Below, piece by piece: positions 19,585-30,071 of a stretch of 64,000 nucleotides of DNA. The stretch spans positions 2,294,001 through 2,358,000 of the forward strand of contig NC_083393.1 of the NCBI RefSeq assembly GCF_030864355.1, given 5' to 3'. The notes below the pieces were generated by a model, which saw nothing but the letters and a program-made list of their open reading frames with translations, had not been told where the DNA came from and searched no databases. Made by a program: the position numbers and the translations under genes. Within the stretch, counting starts at the first letter, position 1, and each line of letters begins with the position of its first letter. Origin of the DNA: Cutaneotrichosporon cavernicola. Taxonomy: Eukaryota > Basidiomycota > Tremellomycetes > Trichosporonales > Trichosporonaceae.

Positions 19585-20239
19585 ATGGACCTCCTCTCCG
19601 CCACGACCCCCGAACATCCTTCCAAACCCCACCCACTCGAAGTACAGAGCGGTACCAAGCTCCGCCTACACATCGAGCGCATCCCGCCAACCAGCACATC
19701 GGTCGTGCACATCAGCCGGGCAATTGGCATCGCCAACGAGATTCTGCTCGGTCTCTTTCCGGCCACCTACAATTCCGAAGCTTATGCTGAGGCATTTGGC
19801 CGCTGTCGCTCGGTATCTCTAGTGGTCGCGTGCGTGCGGACCTTTTTCGAAGTGGAGAGTGTGTTGGCCGAACGACACGCCGTCGACGAGATTGCGCGCA
19901 AGCGCGCACAAGAGATGAATGAGGCGGCGCCGAAAAGTGTGGCCGAGGTCGGTCCGGAAGTTGTTATTGTGGGTTGGGTTGGGTTGGGATGGACTGACAT
20001 AGAACGATAGCCAAAGCTGTTCGTCGTACCTCGAGCCGGGCGAGCCGACGGGATTCCTTGGCCGCCGGGTATGTTGGGATATAATTGAATGACTGACGGA
20101 AGGCTTCCGCTCCAGCTTCACCTGGCTTCCTATCCCGCCGCGTGAGTATCTCCCGACCAAGCTGATCAGTTCTAGTCCTCGCGCAGTCCTAGCCCACACC
20201 GCCGTGTCCCAGCGCCTCCCAAGTAGTCCAGGTCCCTAG
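19585..20239 (+). CDS. Hypothetical protein
   Basis: Preferred model: exons 19585-19968, 20011-20068 and 20103-20239 with introns of 42 and 34 nt (branch CTGAC), 192 aa. Exon 1 is well supported by codon bias (MDLLSATTPEHPSKPHPLEV onward). The 3' part is less certain: intron 1 could end at the earlier AG at 20001, and intron 2 at a later AG, each giving a different short C-terminus. The preferred version ends with a protein-like stretch (SSFTWLPIPPREYLPTKLIS). I see no domain, signal or membrane segment. It converges on the maleylacetoacetate isomerase gene, 72 bp away. The function is unknown. Confidence 0.5.
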
Positions 20240-20311
20240 TCACAGACTCATCCATGAATGCTTCAGTCTATACAGTACCTCCTAGCTTGGCTCGCTACGC
20301 GCTGCCCTCCT

Positions 20312-21057
20312 TTACGCTCGAAGCTCCTCGGGCGTGTCGGGCTGGTGCTTCCAGTCCGCAGCGATGAACTCGGGAAGCGACGAGACGTGCTTGAATACAG
20401 CGGCGCACGTGGGGTAATCGGCGAGGTTGGCGCCGAAGCTTGGGTCAATCATCCCCCACAATTTTAACTCACCGGAGACAAGTATACATCTGCGGTGCGA
20501 GGGCCACATCCGCAAGCGTAAGACTGTCGCCATACGCAAACTTTCCCCCCGAGTATTTCTTCAGTAACCCCTCAAGCGCTATTGTCAGCTCCCCCTTTCC
20601 TAAACTCACCCTGCAGCCCAGCCTCATTAACCTCCTTTGCCCACACCTCACTATCTCCTCCCATCCCCTTAACCCTCTGGAGTGTCTTGAGATTTGCGAG
20701 CGGCTGCATATCGCAAACCAGCACGTCAATTATACTCCTAACTAAAGCCTTTCCCTTTTCAGAGGCCGGCATCAGAGAGCCGCACTTGGACGAAGGGCCA
20801 AACACCGCATCGAGGTATTCCATAATCGCCGCACTTTGGGTCAAGTACCACTCCTCCCCATTTTCCGAGACTTTGAGGGTGGGAACAGCGCCGCTGGGGT
20901 TGAGAGAGGTGTACGAGGCCGAGCGCTGGTCGCCCTTGAGAAGGTGGATGTACTCGCTCTCGTAGGGGGTTCCTTGGAGTGAGAGGAGGGTGCGGACGCG
21001 GGTGGCGGCCGACGAACGGAAGTATGTGTAGAGTGTGAGGGTGGGGGCGGGGGACAT
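20312..21057 (-). CDS. maiA: Maleylacetoacetate isomerase (zeta-class GST)
   Basis: Three exons (21057-20610, 20578-20473, 20438-20312) with 31- and 34-nt introns encode 226 aa, the usual family length. The zeta-class N-terminal motif appears as YFRSSAATRVRTLL. The glutathione-binding NPSGAVPTL and QSAAIMEYLD follow, and the C-terminal domain carries TLADVALAPQMYT. The enzyme isomerises maleylacetoacetate to fumarylacetoacetate with glutathione, the penultimate step of the homogentisate pathway. CYP504 (21.7 kb) and fumarylacetoacetase (25.1 kb) lie beside it, supporting this over a generic GST. An in-frame upstream extension exists, but the start at MSPAPTLTLY fits the family. Confidence 0.9.
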
Positions 21058-21722
21058 TTTGGCGACAAGTGGGACGAACGACGAGATGAGTAATGGGTAG
21101 GAGAGTAGATATGGGGTATGGGGTTCGGGAAATCCAAGATTATCTAAGATGATGTTGTGCTTTATCCGGAGCAAGTATACCCGTTCCATGCCGATCCCTG
21201 ACAGTAACCAAGTGCGAGGCCAAGCCGAGGTACAACAGGTACAGCCCACTTGTTACCAATCACAGAGAGCATGTGCGACATTCAGCTGACATTAGTAGAA
21301 TAGCAGCTGCTCGTTGCCCACATGACGTGACGACGTAAATGCTTCGGTGATGCATCGGTGGGGTGGGGCCAGAACTGCTCGCCGGAGCTGCTCGTCAGGT
21401 GACAATGGATCTAAGGATGGGAATGTGGGAACCTCAGAACCTTGGAGTGCGAACGAACGCTGAGTGCGAACACTGCATAGCACTACGCGGACCTACTCTG
21501 GTGGGCAAGGCCATACTGGTGCTGGGGCCTCGCACTTTCCGTTGATTGTCACACCCGCCTCCCCTGCGCTGCCATGTCCAAGCAATCAACTCCAAGCAAT
21601 CAACGTCGGTGCAATGCGGTCTCATCTCAGTACAAATCGTCTTCTACTACTATCATCCCAATGAATCAGGGCTTTATGCGTGTGGGTTGTGGGGGAGTGG
21701 AGGGGGAGGAGAGGGTAGCTGT
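21058..21722. other. Intergenic region between maiA-like and CYP504 genes
   Basis: Promoter side of the isomerase and 3' side of the P450. No gene is seen. Confidence 0.45.
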
Positions 21723-23372
21723 CTACTGCTTGTTGGTCATCGAAGCAGCAAGCTTGAGCTCGGCACGGCTCTTCTCCTCGGTGATCCAGTCCTCGATCGT
21801 GTCGGCGTCACGCGGGATAAACTTGATCTTGAATTCGCGGGGCTGGCTCGAGAGACCACGGGGGTTGGAGCACGCGGTGGCCGGGTTGATGTCATAGTCC
21901 TTGGAGCCAACCTCGAGCTTGAAGAAGTAGATGAGCTTGCAGAAGGCGACGTAGAGCTCGCGGTTGGCAAGGTGGACACCTGCGCACATGCGGCGGCCGG
22001 CACCGAACGAGTAGTGAGCCTGCTGGTTGGCCTCGGACTTGTCCATGAAGCGCTCGGGACGGAAGTTCTCAAAGTCACCGTAGCGCTCGGCGTCGTGGTG
22101 GATAGCCCAGGCGTTGAGGAAGACAGTAGTGCCGTCGGGGATGGTGACGCCGCGCCACTCCGAGTCGCCAATGGTGGCACGGGGAAGAGCAAGCTTGAGG
22201 ACCGAGAAGTAGCGCGAGCACTCCTTGTGCAGGGCAGTGATGTACTCGACAACCTCCTCGTTAGAGTCGGGGATGGCACCGTGGTACACCTCGTTGATGG
22301 CCTGGTACGCCTTCTCCTGGATCTCGGGGTGCTTGGCAAGGAAGCCGACCGACCAGATAAACGTGTTGGCAAGAGTGTCAAGACCGGCAGAGACCATGGA
22401 GAGACAGATGGACGAGAGCTCGAGGTCGGTGAGCTGTGCCTCGGGGTCCTTGAGAATGTTGCCCATGATGCAGGGAATGTCGGTGCCGTTGCGGACGCGG
22501 GCCTTGAGGTCGTCGAGCATCTTCTTCATGTACTTGTCACGGCGCTTGCGGGCGTCCTCGGCAACGTCGACGGTGCCCTTGGAGGTGGGGAGGTAGCGGA
22601 GAAGGGGAACGTAGTCGGCCATGTCGTTGGAGAGCGAGCGGAAGTTGGCGACAATAGTCTCGACCTCGATAATCTCGTGGAACATGGTGTCGGAAATGTC
22701 GTCGAGGCGAGCACCGTAGTTGACGACGAGAGAGACGTTGAGAGCCAGGCGCTGGAGGTACGAGTACGGGTTGATCTCCTTGGAGCCCTTGCCGCAGTCA
22801 CGGTAGATGTCCTCGATGAGGGCAAGAGTCTCGCGGTCGATAATGGGAACGTACGACTGGACGGCGGTCCTGTTCAGAGCAGTGGCGGCAGCACGACGCT
22901 TGCGCTTGCACGAGTCATCCCATGGGGACGAGCCGATGGTGAAGCCAGCCGACGACGAGACGACATTGTGGAAGTTGTGGAACAGAGGACGCGAAATGTA
23001 GACGTTTCCGAGGTCACCGAAGAGGTACTTTGCGGCCTCGGCAGTGTTGACAATGACAACCTCACGCTCGCCGAGTGTGACCTTGTAGACGGCGCCGTAC
23101 TTCTTCGACCACTTGTAGTAGGTCTGAGCGGCATCCTGGAGTCAGTGCGGTTTTAAGGGCCAAGGAGGCGAGTAACTCACGTCGTCGAGCGACAGAAGGT
23201 TGCCGAAGATGGGAAGCGGGGTGGGGCCGGGGAGGTGGATCTGGCCGCGGGCGTAGCGGAGGTAGTGGACGACGCTGATGGCAAGAAGGGCGACGCCGAC
23301 AATAGCGAACGTCTGGCTGTTGAAGCCGAGTTGGATATTGTTGAGATCAAAGGCGCTGAGCTTGGAAGTCAT
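21723..23372 (-). CDS. Cytochrome P450, CYP504 type (phenylacetate 2-hydroxylase-like)
   Basis: Two exons (23372-23181, 23135-21723) with a 45-nt intron encode 534 aa. An N-terminal membrane anchor (AIVGVALLAISVVHYL) precedes the proline hinge PGPTPLPIFGN. The I-helix has SAGLDTLANT, the ExxR motif lies in KECSRYF, PERF follows, and the haem-binding loop is FGAGRRMCAGVHLANREL near residues 440-455. The last block closely matches the CYP504 family (phacA/phacB type), which ortho-hydroxylates phenylacetate or 3-hydroxyphenylacetate en route to homogentisate. Flanking maleylacetoacetate isomerase and fumarylacetoacetase genes support that role. A TATAAA sits about 40 bp upstream of the ATG (23412-23417). 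It acts at the ER membrane and needs a P450 reductase. Confidence 0.88.
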
Positions 23373-25102
23373 GGTGATTGGTGTGGGAAAGAGACCATGT
23401 ACTGTCCCAAGTTTATAAGGTATGTCAACCCAGCCAACGTCGGGTATACCACTCGAACTGTAGCTCACTCTGTTCTCTCGGTCATCATTCGGTTTCCTTG
23501 GTGGGCATACGTTAACGAAGTCTAGCAGAGTTCAGTATAGCCTGGCCAGTTTACGCACAGATCCAAATCGGAGGTCATGTGGGCACTGGTTGCGGGGAGA
23601 TGACTTCGGGAGTGATTCTGAGTGGTTGATCGGTTGACGAGAAAGGATCAAATCGGTTACCTCGGAATGATCAGTCGGGTATACTCTTTGGCTTCACTTT
23701 CACTGTATCGGGTAAAACACTACTTCCAAAGAAGTGGTCCCTTGTCAATGAGACAACGTGGTGATGACTGTTCGTTACTGGGGGTGGGGGTGAACTACTG
23801 TCTCTCCATACGATCCGCTGCCTTCCGCGGAGCCGGGCTTGGTCCTGGCCCTGGCCCTGGCTGCTGGCAGCACAGCGCAGCGCACTCGCTCCAGGTACCC
23901 AGGTACTAAGGCAAGAGCTAACATCACCAGACGTTCTGACGTCCAGCTATCGGAACTTGGGATAGCTTGTTCCGGAGGCTCGTTCCACTAAGCGGCCGGC
24001 GCCGACATGGTGACATTGAGGGGATGCGCTCAGTCCTTCTGCCTTGGAAGAACCAGGCTCTACGCCGATTAAGCTTAACGGTCTATCTGAGACCTCATGG
24101 CGTTCTCAAGTCGTGCTGACTAAAGCGCTGGTTGGCGGATGATCACTCAATCTCACGTTTCATGAGTTTCCTCAGTTTCACCCAGCCTTGATAAATCGTG
24201 TCAACATTGGCCATGGGAGCCAACTGGTTCGGATGCACTTGAACTGGTCCAAACCTTGTCATTGGGCTGCCTTGCTTGCTCCGTCATCTGTCGTAGTCTC
24301 ATAACAGCAAATGCATTATAGCTAAAGTCCAGAACCCCGGTTCACTTCCCGCCATGAGTGCCAAGCACAACTCGGTTCCATGCACAAGAAAGGTTGAGTG
24401 AGAGCCCCATGACGATGAGCGTCGCACATCTACGGCAACATCCAGAACATGTACTATCGAGTCCACCTGACTTTTGGCTGGGAGTTTTGGTTGGACACGC
24501 CACCTGACAACCGGCTTGGAGTTAGGTGCAGCTCGAGATAACCGAGGTCATGTGTTTCACTCCAAGTCTATCAGACACCGGCCTGGAGATCAGCGTCATG
24601 AGGCAAGGTGGCCGACACCTCATCTCTCTGGCAGTGCGACAGGTTGCTCGACAGTTGTCAAGTAGAGTGGCGCCCACAGTTGCGGGCTGCTGGGAGAGGC
24701 GAGTGCCAGAGTGCCATCCCCACTTTGTGGATCCCACGTGAGAGCAGTCCTTGGGGTTGGGGTGGAATTGCTGGGAATGGATGCGGAACCGCCTGAAACG
24801 ATACACCTCGTAATCAGAACTTATATTGGTGACAGACGGAGTCCCGCTATCTGAGACGAAACAGAGCTAGACGGGTGCATGGATGCTGGTTGATGTTGAT
24901 TAACGGCCGAGACGGCGACCGTGGCGGAAGATTGTCGGTGACTGTCTTGCCCCTTCCCTGGATAGTACGGCAAAACCATGTGTTGATGCGACTTGGAATA
25001 GCCGTCTCGGTCAGTGCCCACTCTATGATGATGACGATTGTCGATAAAAGCAACTGCCCCCACTCTCCGTCTTGACTCTTCATCTCTTCACACACATCCA
25101 AA
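23373..25102. promoter_or_regulatory. 1.7-kb region between divergent CYP504 and fumarylacetoacetase genes
   Basis: The two catabolic genes diverge from this unusually long spacer. A TATAAA lies at 23412-23417 on the CYP504 side and a GATAAAAG at about 25043-25050 on the other. No open frame has coding character and no tRNA was found. It is a likely home for regulator sites and possibly an unspliced non-coding transcript, which I cannot see. Confidence 0.45.
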
Positions 25103-26483
25103 ATGCCAGGCAAGAGCTTTGTCCAGTACTCCCCCGACAGCCCGTTCCCCATCGAGAACTGCCCGTACGGCGTGTTCTCGACTGCCGACAAGGGGCCCCG
25201 GCCTGGTGTCGCTATCGGCGACAAGATCCTCGACCTTGATGCGCTCTCGCGTACCCAGCACTGGGCAAAGGCACCTGTTCCGGCCGAGGTTGTCCAGAAG
25301 GTGAGTTTGGTTGACGGTATGAGAGCCAGTAGAAGCTGGCGGTCTGGCCTCGTCGGACTCGGACTCGACAGCTTTGCGAGCCCAGCATCGCTCAACATCC
25401 AGCTTGCTTAACGCGTGCTGACCCCAGGGCACCCTTGACGCTCTCGCTGCTCGTGACCCCGAGGAGTGGGTCAAGTTCCGCTCGTTCGTGCAGGAGACTC
25501 TCGGCCCCAACTCGCCGATCGCAGGTGACGCCTCGCTTCTCGTCAACCAGAAGGACGCCACGATGCACATGCCTATCACGATTGGCGACTACACCGACTT
25601 TTACGCTTCGTACGAGCACGCATTCAACTGCGGTGTCCTCTTCCGCGACCCCAAGAACGCCATCCAGCCCAACTGGAAGCATCTTCCCGTTGGATACCAC
25701 GGTCGCGCTTCGTCGGTCGTGATCAGCGGCACGCCATTCCACCGCCCCGTCGGCCAGATCCTCGACAAGCCTGGAGACAAGCAGCCTATCTTCTCGCCGT
25801 GCCGTAAGCTCGACTACGAGCTGGAGATGGGCGTCATCTACGGAGGCAAGGAGACCAAGCTCGGTGAGCGCCTCTCGCCGGCCGAGTGCCGTCGCCGTAC
25901 GTTCGGCCTCGTCATCCTCAACGACTGGAGTGCCCGTGACATCCAGGCGTGGGAGTACGTTCCTCTCGGCCCCTTCCTTTCCAAGAACTTCTGTACCTCT
26001 ATCTCGCCTTGGGTCGTCAACCCCGCCGCTCTTGAGCCCTTCAAGACCAAGCAGTACGAGCACGAGTTTGAGCTCCTCCCCTACCTCCAGGACAAGGACG
26101 GGTTCAACTACGACATCCCCCTCAAGGTCGAGATCAAGCCCGAGGGCGAGGAGGCGTTTGAGCAGGTCTCGCTCTCCAACACCCAGCACCTGTACTACAC
26201 TTTTGCGCAGATGTGGGCGCACCACTCGTGCACTGGCTGCCGCCTCCGTCCCTCGGACATGCTCGGCTCGGGCACCATCTCGGCACCCCGCCGGGACGGT
26301 CTCGGCTCGCTCCTCGAAAAGTCCAACGGCGGTAAGGACCCCTACACCCTCGGTAAGCGCAACGACATGACGTTCCTCCGCGACGGCGACGTTGTGCGCA
26401 TGAGCGCCGTCGCCCAGGGCGACGGGTACTGCATCGGCTTTGGCGCGGTCGAGGGCCAGGTCCTTCCCCCTTATGAGCAGTAG
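25103..26483 (+). CDS. fahA: Fumarylacetoacetase (fumarylacetoacetate hydrolase)
   Basis: Two exons (25103-25300, 25428-26483) with a 127-nt intron encode 417 aa. Active-site landmarks are present: DYTDFYASYEHA with the metal Asp, the general-base His in VGYHGRASS, YELEMG with the two metal Glu, and NDWSARDIQAWEYVPLGPF with the metal Asp. HHSCTGCRLRPSDMLGSGTIS closes the core. The enzyme hydrolyses fumarylacetoacetate to fumarate and acetoacetate, the last step of tyrosine and phenylacetate degradation via homogentisate. It sits between the divergent CYP504 gene and a Zn2Cys6 regulator. The cytosolic location is established for the family. Confidence 0.96.
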
Positions 26484-27130
26484 ATGGGTTTCCCAGATTG
26501 TAATTCTACCATTGTAGAGGTCGTGCGCATGGATATCATACAGGCTTGCGTTGGGATGTGTCCAGTTGATTGAATATTCTGAACACTCGTCCACGTCTCC
26601 TCTCCGTCCGGTGAACACCGACGCGCATCAGGCATCAACCGTAATATCCGTAAGGCCCGAAACGGACCAGCCCTGTGGGTGTTGCTTACCCCATACTTGT
26701 ACTGCTGGCCCCGTCATCTAAGAATAAAAAATCAGTCAGTTAACCAGAGAATAATCTAACCAGCCAGTCACCCTGTCTTGAATTGAACGCAGAGTGCCTC
26801 GGGTAAAGCATGAATACGAGGGGTAGTGCGGGAGACGACGAGGGCCCCCATCCACCACGTGGTATCGCGGGGGAACATCCTGATGAGCTTCGAATACCCG
26901 CCCGTGCCCCCCTTCCGCCCCTTCCCCCTCCCCGCATCTTTCTCTCTGTCTCATCATTCTCGGTCATCCTCCCAGTTACTAATTCACGCTCGAGGTTACA
27001 AACGGCCAAAGCGCTCATCAAGAGCATCAGGCGACGCCGACACCCCTTCCCGCGTCACCCTCCACCTCGGCCTCGCCATCCGGCCAACTTATACCCTACC
27101 CGACTGCTCGACTCACTCCGGTTCTCGGTA
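26484..27130. other. Intergenic region and probable 5' leader
   Basis: The regulator's frame stays open upstream to about 26810, but the extra residues are Pro/Arg/Ser-rich and end in a pyrimidine-rich stretch, typical of a leader. If ATG 26810 were used the protein would gain 107 residues. Confidence 0.45.
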
Positions 27131-29386
27131 ATGCCAACTGTCCCCGCGGAGCGCATCAGGACCCTGCGCGCATGTGCTGCCTGTTCGGCACGCAAAGTCA
27201 AATGCGACGGGCTGGACCAGTGTGCGGCGTGCAAGAAACACGGAGTCCAATGTGTCTATGTTAACAGCGGCAAGAAACGGGGCCCGCCAAAGGGTGCACC
27301 GGCCCGTGGCGGGCCTAAACGCCGAGTGGCGCCCGATTCGACGAGTCCAACAGCACTAATGGAGACCAAGCCGCTGATAGGCGACATGCGACCGCCAGCG
27401 AGTGTGGATCGCCGCCTCGCGCCCATGGTACGTATCGTCACTCCACCGACAATGGGGAGCGCATCACCAGTCGCGCCGTTCGACAGCATGCTCGGCCTTG
27501 AGACCGAGACTATGCCTGAGAGCATCGAGGGCATAATGGACGGCTTCCATCACGGTCTCCTCTCCCCAGTTACAGGACAGAGCTCTACTGTGCGTCTCCC
27601 ACAACAGATGTCGATCCCCCAGATGGTGCCTGTTGGCGGGAGTCCGGCGTCGGCGTCGCCCAGCGTCGGTGCAATCGTCGGTCTCACCGACGATCAGATG
27701 GACGAGCTCCTCCTCATCTACGAAACATTTATCCACCAACATTGGCCGATCATCTATCTACCCGCTCTGCGGAGCCTGCGCTCTCTCGAGACGCAGAGTC
27801 CGCTCGTTTTCGACGCCGTCCTAGCGCTCTCAGCCACCAACCAGGACCTGGGCAACGTCGTCATGGGCGACTCACCGAGCGAGGCCCGCTACGTCCGCGG
27901 ACCATATGGTGTGCTCTCGGAGAATCTGGTCGAGAGCGTACGGCAGCGCATCCTCTCCTCTCTTGGGACATGCGACCTACCCACCATCCAAGCGTGCATC
28001 CTCATCACCCTCGTGGATATCGGTTACGGACGCATGCAGTTTGCATACCACATGGGCGGCATTGCGTGCCGCATGGCAATTGACCTTGGGCTCCACACCA
28101 TGCACGGGCTAGCGGGCGCGCGAACCACACCCGGACGTAAAGAGCATGAACAGTATCGCACGCTGTGGGCGTGCTTTATCCTCGACAAGGTCCTCGCAGC
28201 GCTGCTCCAGCGTCCACCGATGATGCGCAGCGTCGTCATCGACACACCCCGGCCAAGCACTATGGAACGCGACGAGCTCGACCTTTGGCTCGCAGGCCGC
28301 GCGAGCCAGTACCTCCAACCTGCGGCTCTGAGTGTCATGGAGTGCTCCAAGTCGCATGCGCTGAGCTCGTTCAACGCGTGGATCGACATCATGGTCATCC
28401 TCGAAGACATTCTCGAACACGTGTACCGTCCATCCGAGTGTCGCGCGCGTATAGAGAACCCCGAAATCGCGGGCCGGCATTACGACGAGCTCGTTGTCGG
28501 CATCGACGGTGCGCTCCGTGCATGGCGCCGTAACCTCCCCACACATTTGCAATGGGAAGACGGGGATCCAAGGGCACACCAGTGTGTCGGGCCGCACATA
28601 CTCACCATGCGTGGATGGTACTATACCTGCATGTTACTGGTGCATCGACCGCGTGTGCCGTTTCTGGACGCGGCCGCGAGCCCACACAACGACGCGGCCG
28701 AGGCCCTCTCGCGCATGTCGCACCCGTCGGCAAGCACTCCCGCCACGCCAGCACACAAGCGTCTTCCGAAAGGCATTGATGCGAGTCGAGACGCTGCCAG
28801 TTCAATCTGCGACGTCCTAGAGGGATACAAGCACTCATTCCGGGTACGCAAGTTCCCTTCCATGTGGGTATACATGATCTTCCAGGCCGGCACCGTGCAT
28901 GGTGGCCTGGCTGCGCGGCCGAGTCCGTCTCCATTCGAGCCGGAGATACAGTTTGGACAGTTGGGGCAGTTGGGATTTAGCCCGCAGCGTGTGGAGAGTT
29001 TCCAGCGCCTCGAGCAGTGCATCAGTCGGCTCGACCAGATCGGTTTTACGTGGGCGAGCGCGAGCCATCACTCGGAGATTCTGCGACGTATCAGCGCTCT
29101 CGGAGCCAAGACGCGCCCCCCCAGTCCGCGGTACGACGAATTCGTCAGCAAGGGTCAGAATGTATTCGATCTGGTGCCGAGTTCGGGGACCACGCCCAAT
29201 CCGGACCAGCTGAACGCGGCCCTCGACCCGAATCAACAGCAGAACGACGACCTCCTCAACTCGTGGATGCTGTTCTGGGCGGGTATGCCGACGGCATCAG
29301 ACGACATTGGTCTCTGGCACGGTTTCGAGAGCATGTTCACAGACAACCCGCAGATTAACCCGACAAACCACCCGCCATTGCCATAG
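27131..29386 (+). CDS. Zn2Cys6 transcription factor with fungal-specific regulatory domain
   Basis: An intronless gene of 751 aa. The zinc cluster CAACSARKVKCDGLDQCAAC plus KKHGVQC lies at residues 16-42, followed by a basic linker (SGKKRGPPKG). The fungal-specific transcription factor domain starts near residue 195 with DELLLIYETFIHQHWPIIYL and includes RMAIDLGLHTM. ATG 27131 was chosen because the cluster normally lies near the N-terminus and the preceding open stretch looks like leader. It is the nearest regulator to the fumarylacetoacetase, CYP504 and isomerase genes. Control of that pathway is a reasonable but untested inference. It acts in the nucleus, binding CGG-type half sites in known relatives. 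Confidence 0.9.
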   Translation: MPTVPAERIRTLRACAACSARKVKCDGLDQCAACKKHGVQCVYVNSGKKRGPPKGAPARGGPKRRVAPDSTSPTALMETKPLIGDMRPPASVDRRLAPMVRIVTPPTMGSASPVAPFDSMLGLETETMPESIEGIMDGFHHGLLSPVTGQSSTVRLPQQMSIPQMVPVGGSPASASPSVGAIVGLTDDQMDELLLIYETFIHQHWPIIYLPALRSLRSLETQSPLVFDAVLALSATNQDLGNVVMGDSPSEARYVRGPYGVLSENLVESVRQRILSSLGTCDLPTIQACILITLVDIGYGRMQFAYHMGGIACRMAIDLGLHTMHGLAGARTTPGRKEHEQYRTLWACFILDKVLAALLQRPPMMRSVVIDTPRPSTMERDELDLWLAGRASQYLQPAALSVMECSKSHALSSFNAWIDIMVILEDILEHVYRPSECRARIENPEIAGRHYDELVVGIDGALRAWRRNLPTHLQWEDGDPRAHQCVGPHILTMRGWYYTCMLLVHRPRVPFLDAAASPHNDAAEALSRMSHPSASTPATPAHKRLPKGIDASRDAASSICDVLEGYKHSFRVRKFPSMWVYMIFQAGTVHGGLAARPSPSPFEPEIQFGQLGQLGFSPQRVESFQRLEQCISRLDQIGFTWASASHHSEILRRISALGAKTRPPSPRYDEFVSKGQNVFDLVPSSGTTPNPDQLNAALDPNQQQNDDLLNSWMLFWAGMPTASDDIGLWHGFESMFTDNPQINPTNHPPLP

Positions 29387-30071
29387 CCCCGCCTCGTAGT
29401 TGTATAGTTTAGTGTATTCGTAGTCTACTTGAGAGCAGCGAGCAGGCGTTCGTGGCCGGCTGACAAGCTGCAAACGTAGAGGCAACTTGCCAACGGTGTC
29501 CGGTGTGCGGTATCGCTGTATGGCCGGTGAGGATGCACGCAGGCAAGATGTCATGATATGAGTCGACTCCATGAAAATGAGCATTCCAGTCTTGGCAGCG
29601 TCCCTGCCCAGCTGCCCAGCCTGTTTGCGCCCAAAAATACAGACTGGACGTACTCCCTGGTGACACAGGGCCTATTTTGATCGGGACTCGAGACTCGGGC
29701 CGCAAACGTTAAACACATTCTGTCAGTGGCGCATCTCTGCGCAGCATGCTTGCGTTTCGGAAGCCATCAGTCTCACCAGCTCATCCACGGTGCCCGATAG
29801 CATGGGTGAGGCGGCGGCCGATTACTGCTGTGGTTCTAGATACATCGTTGACAACCATCGTCATGGGAGGGTGATGACGCCGTGTGCCGTAAAGGATGGT
29901 TTGTTGGTCCGAGACCGAGGCCTGGCGGCGATCTGCGACCAATTGGGTGGAGCCGTTACTGCCAGGCTGGGTTTTAGCCAAACATCCGATTCCATTCAAC
30001 CCGGCTCCCCGACTTGTTTGCGTTTGAGTTTGCTCAGTCTGTTTTGATCTTGGATCTGTGGTCGCCTCAAC
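29387..30071. other. Intergenic region
   Basis: Between the regulator and the ArAE-type gene, both on plus. Only short frames on both strands. Nothing is recognised. Confidence 0.45.

Noticed and set aside
21546..23156. 536-codon open frame on the plus strand
   Set aside because: It is antisense to the CYP504 gene, whose haem, I-helix and ExxR motifs are clear. Val/Gly/Asp-rich composition is typical of the shadow of a GC-biased gene.
25392..26618. 408-codon minus-strand open frame
   Set aside because: It lies antisense to the fumarylacetoacetase catalytic domain, which is unmistakable, and has no domain of its own.
26810..27130. N-terminal extension of the Zn2Cys6 regulator
   Set aside because: The in-frame open stretch is Pro/Arg/Ser-rich with a pyrimidine-rich end, typical of a leader. 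The zinc cluster is normally N-terminal.
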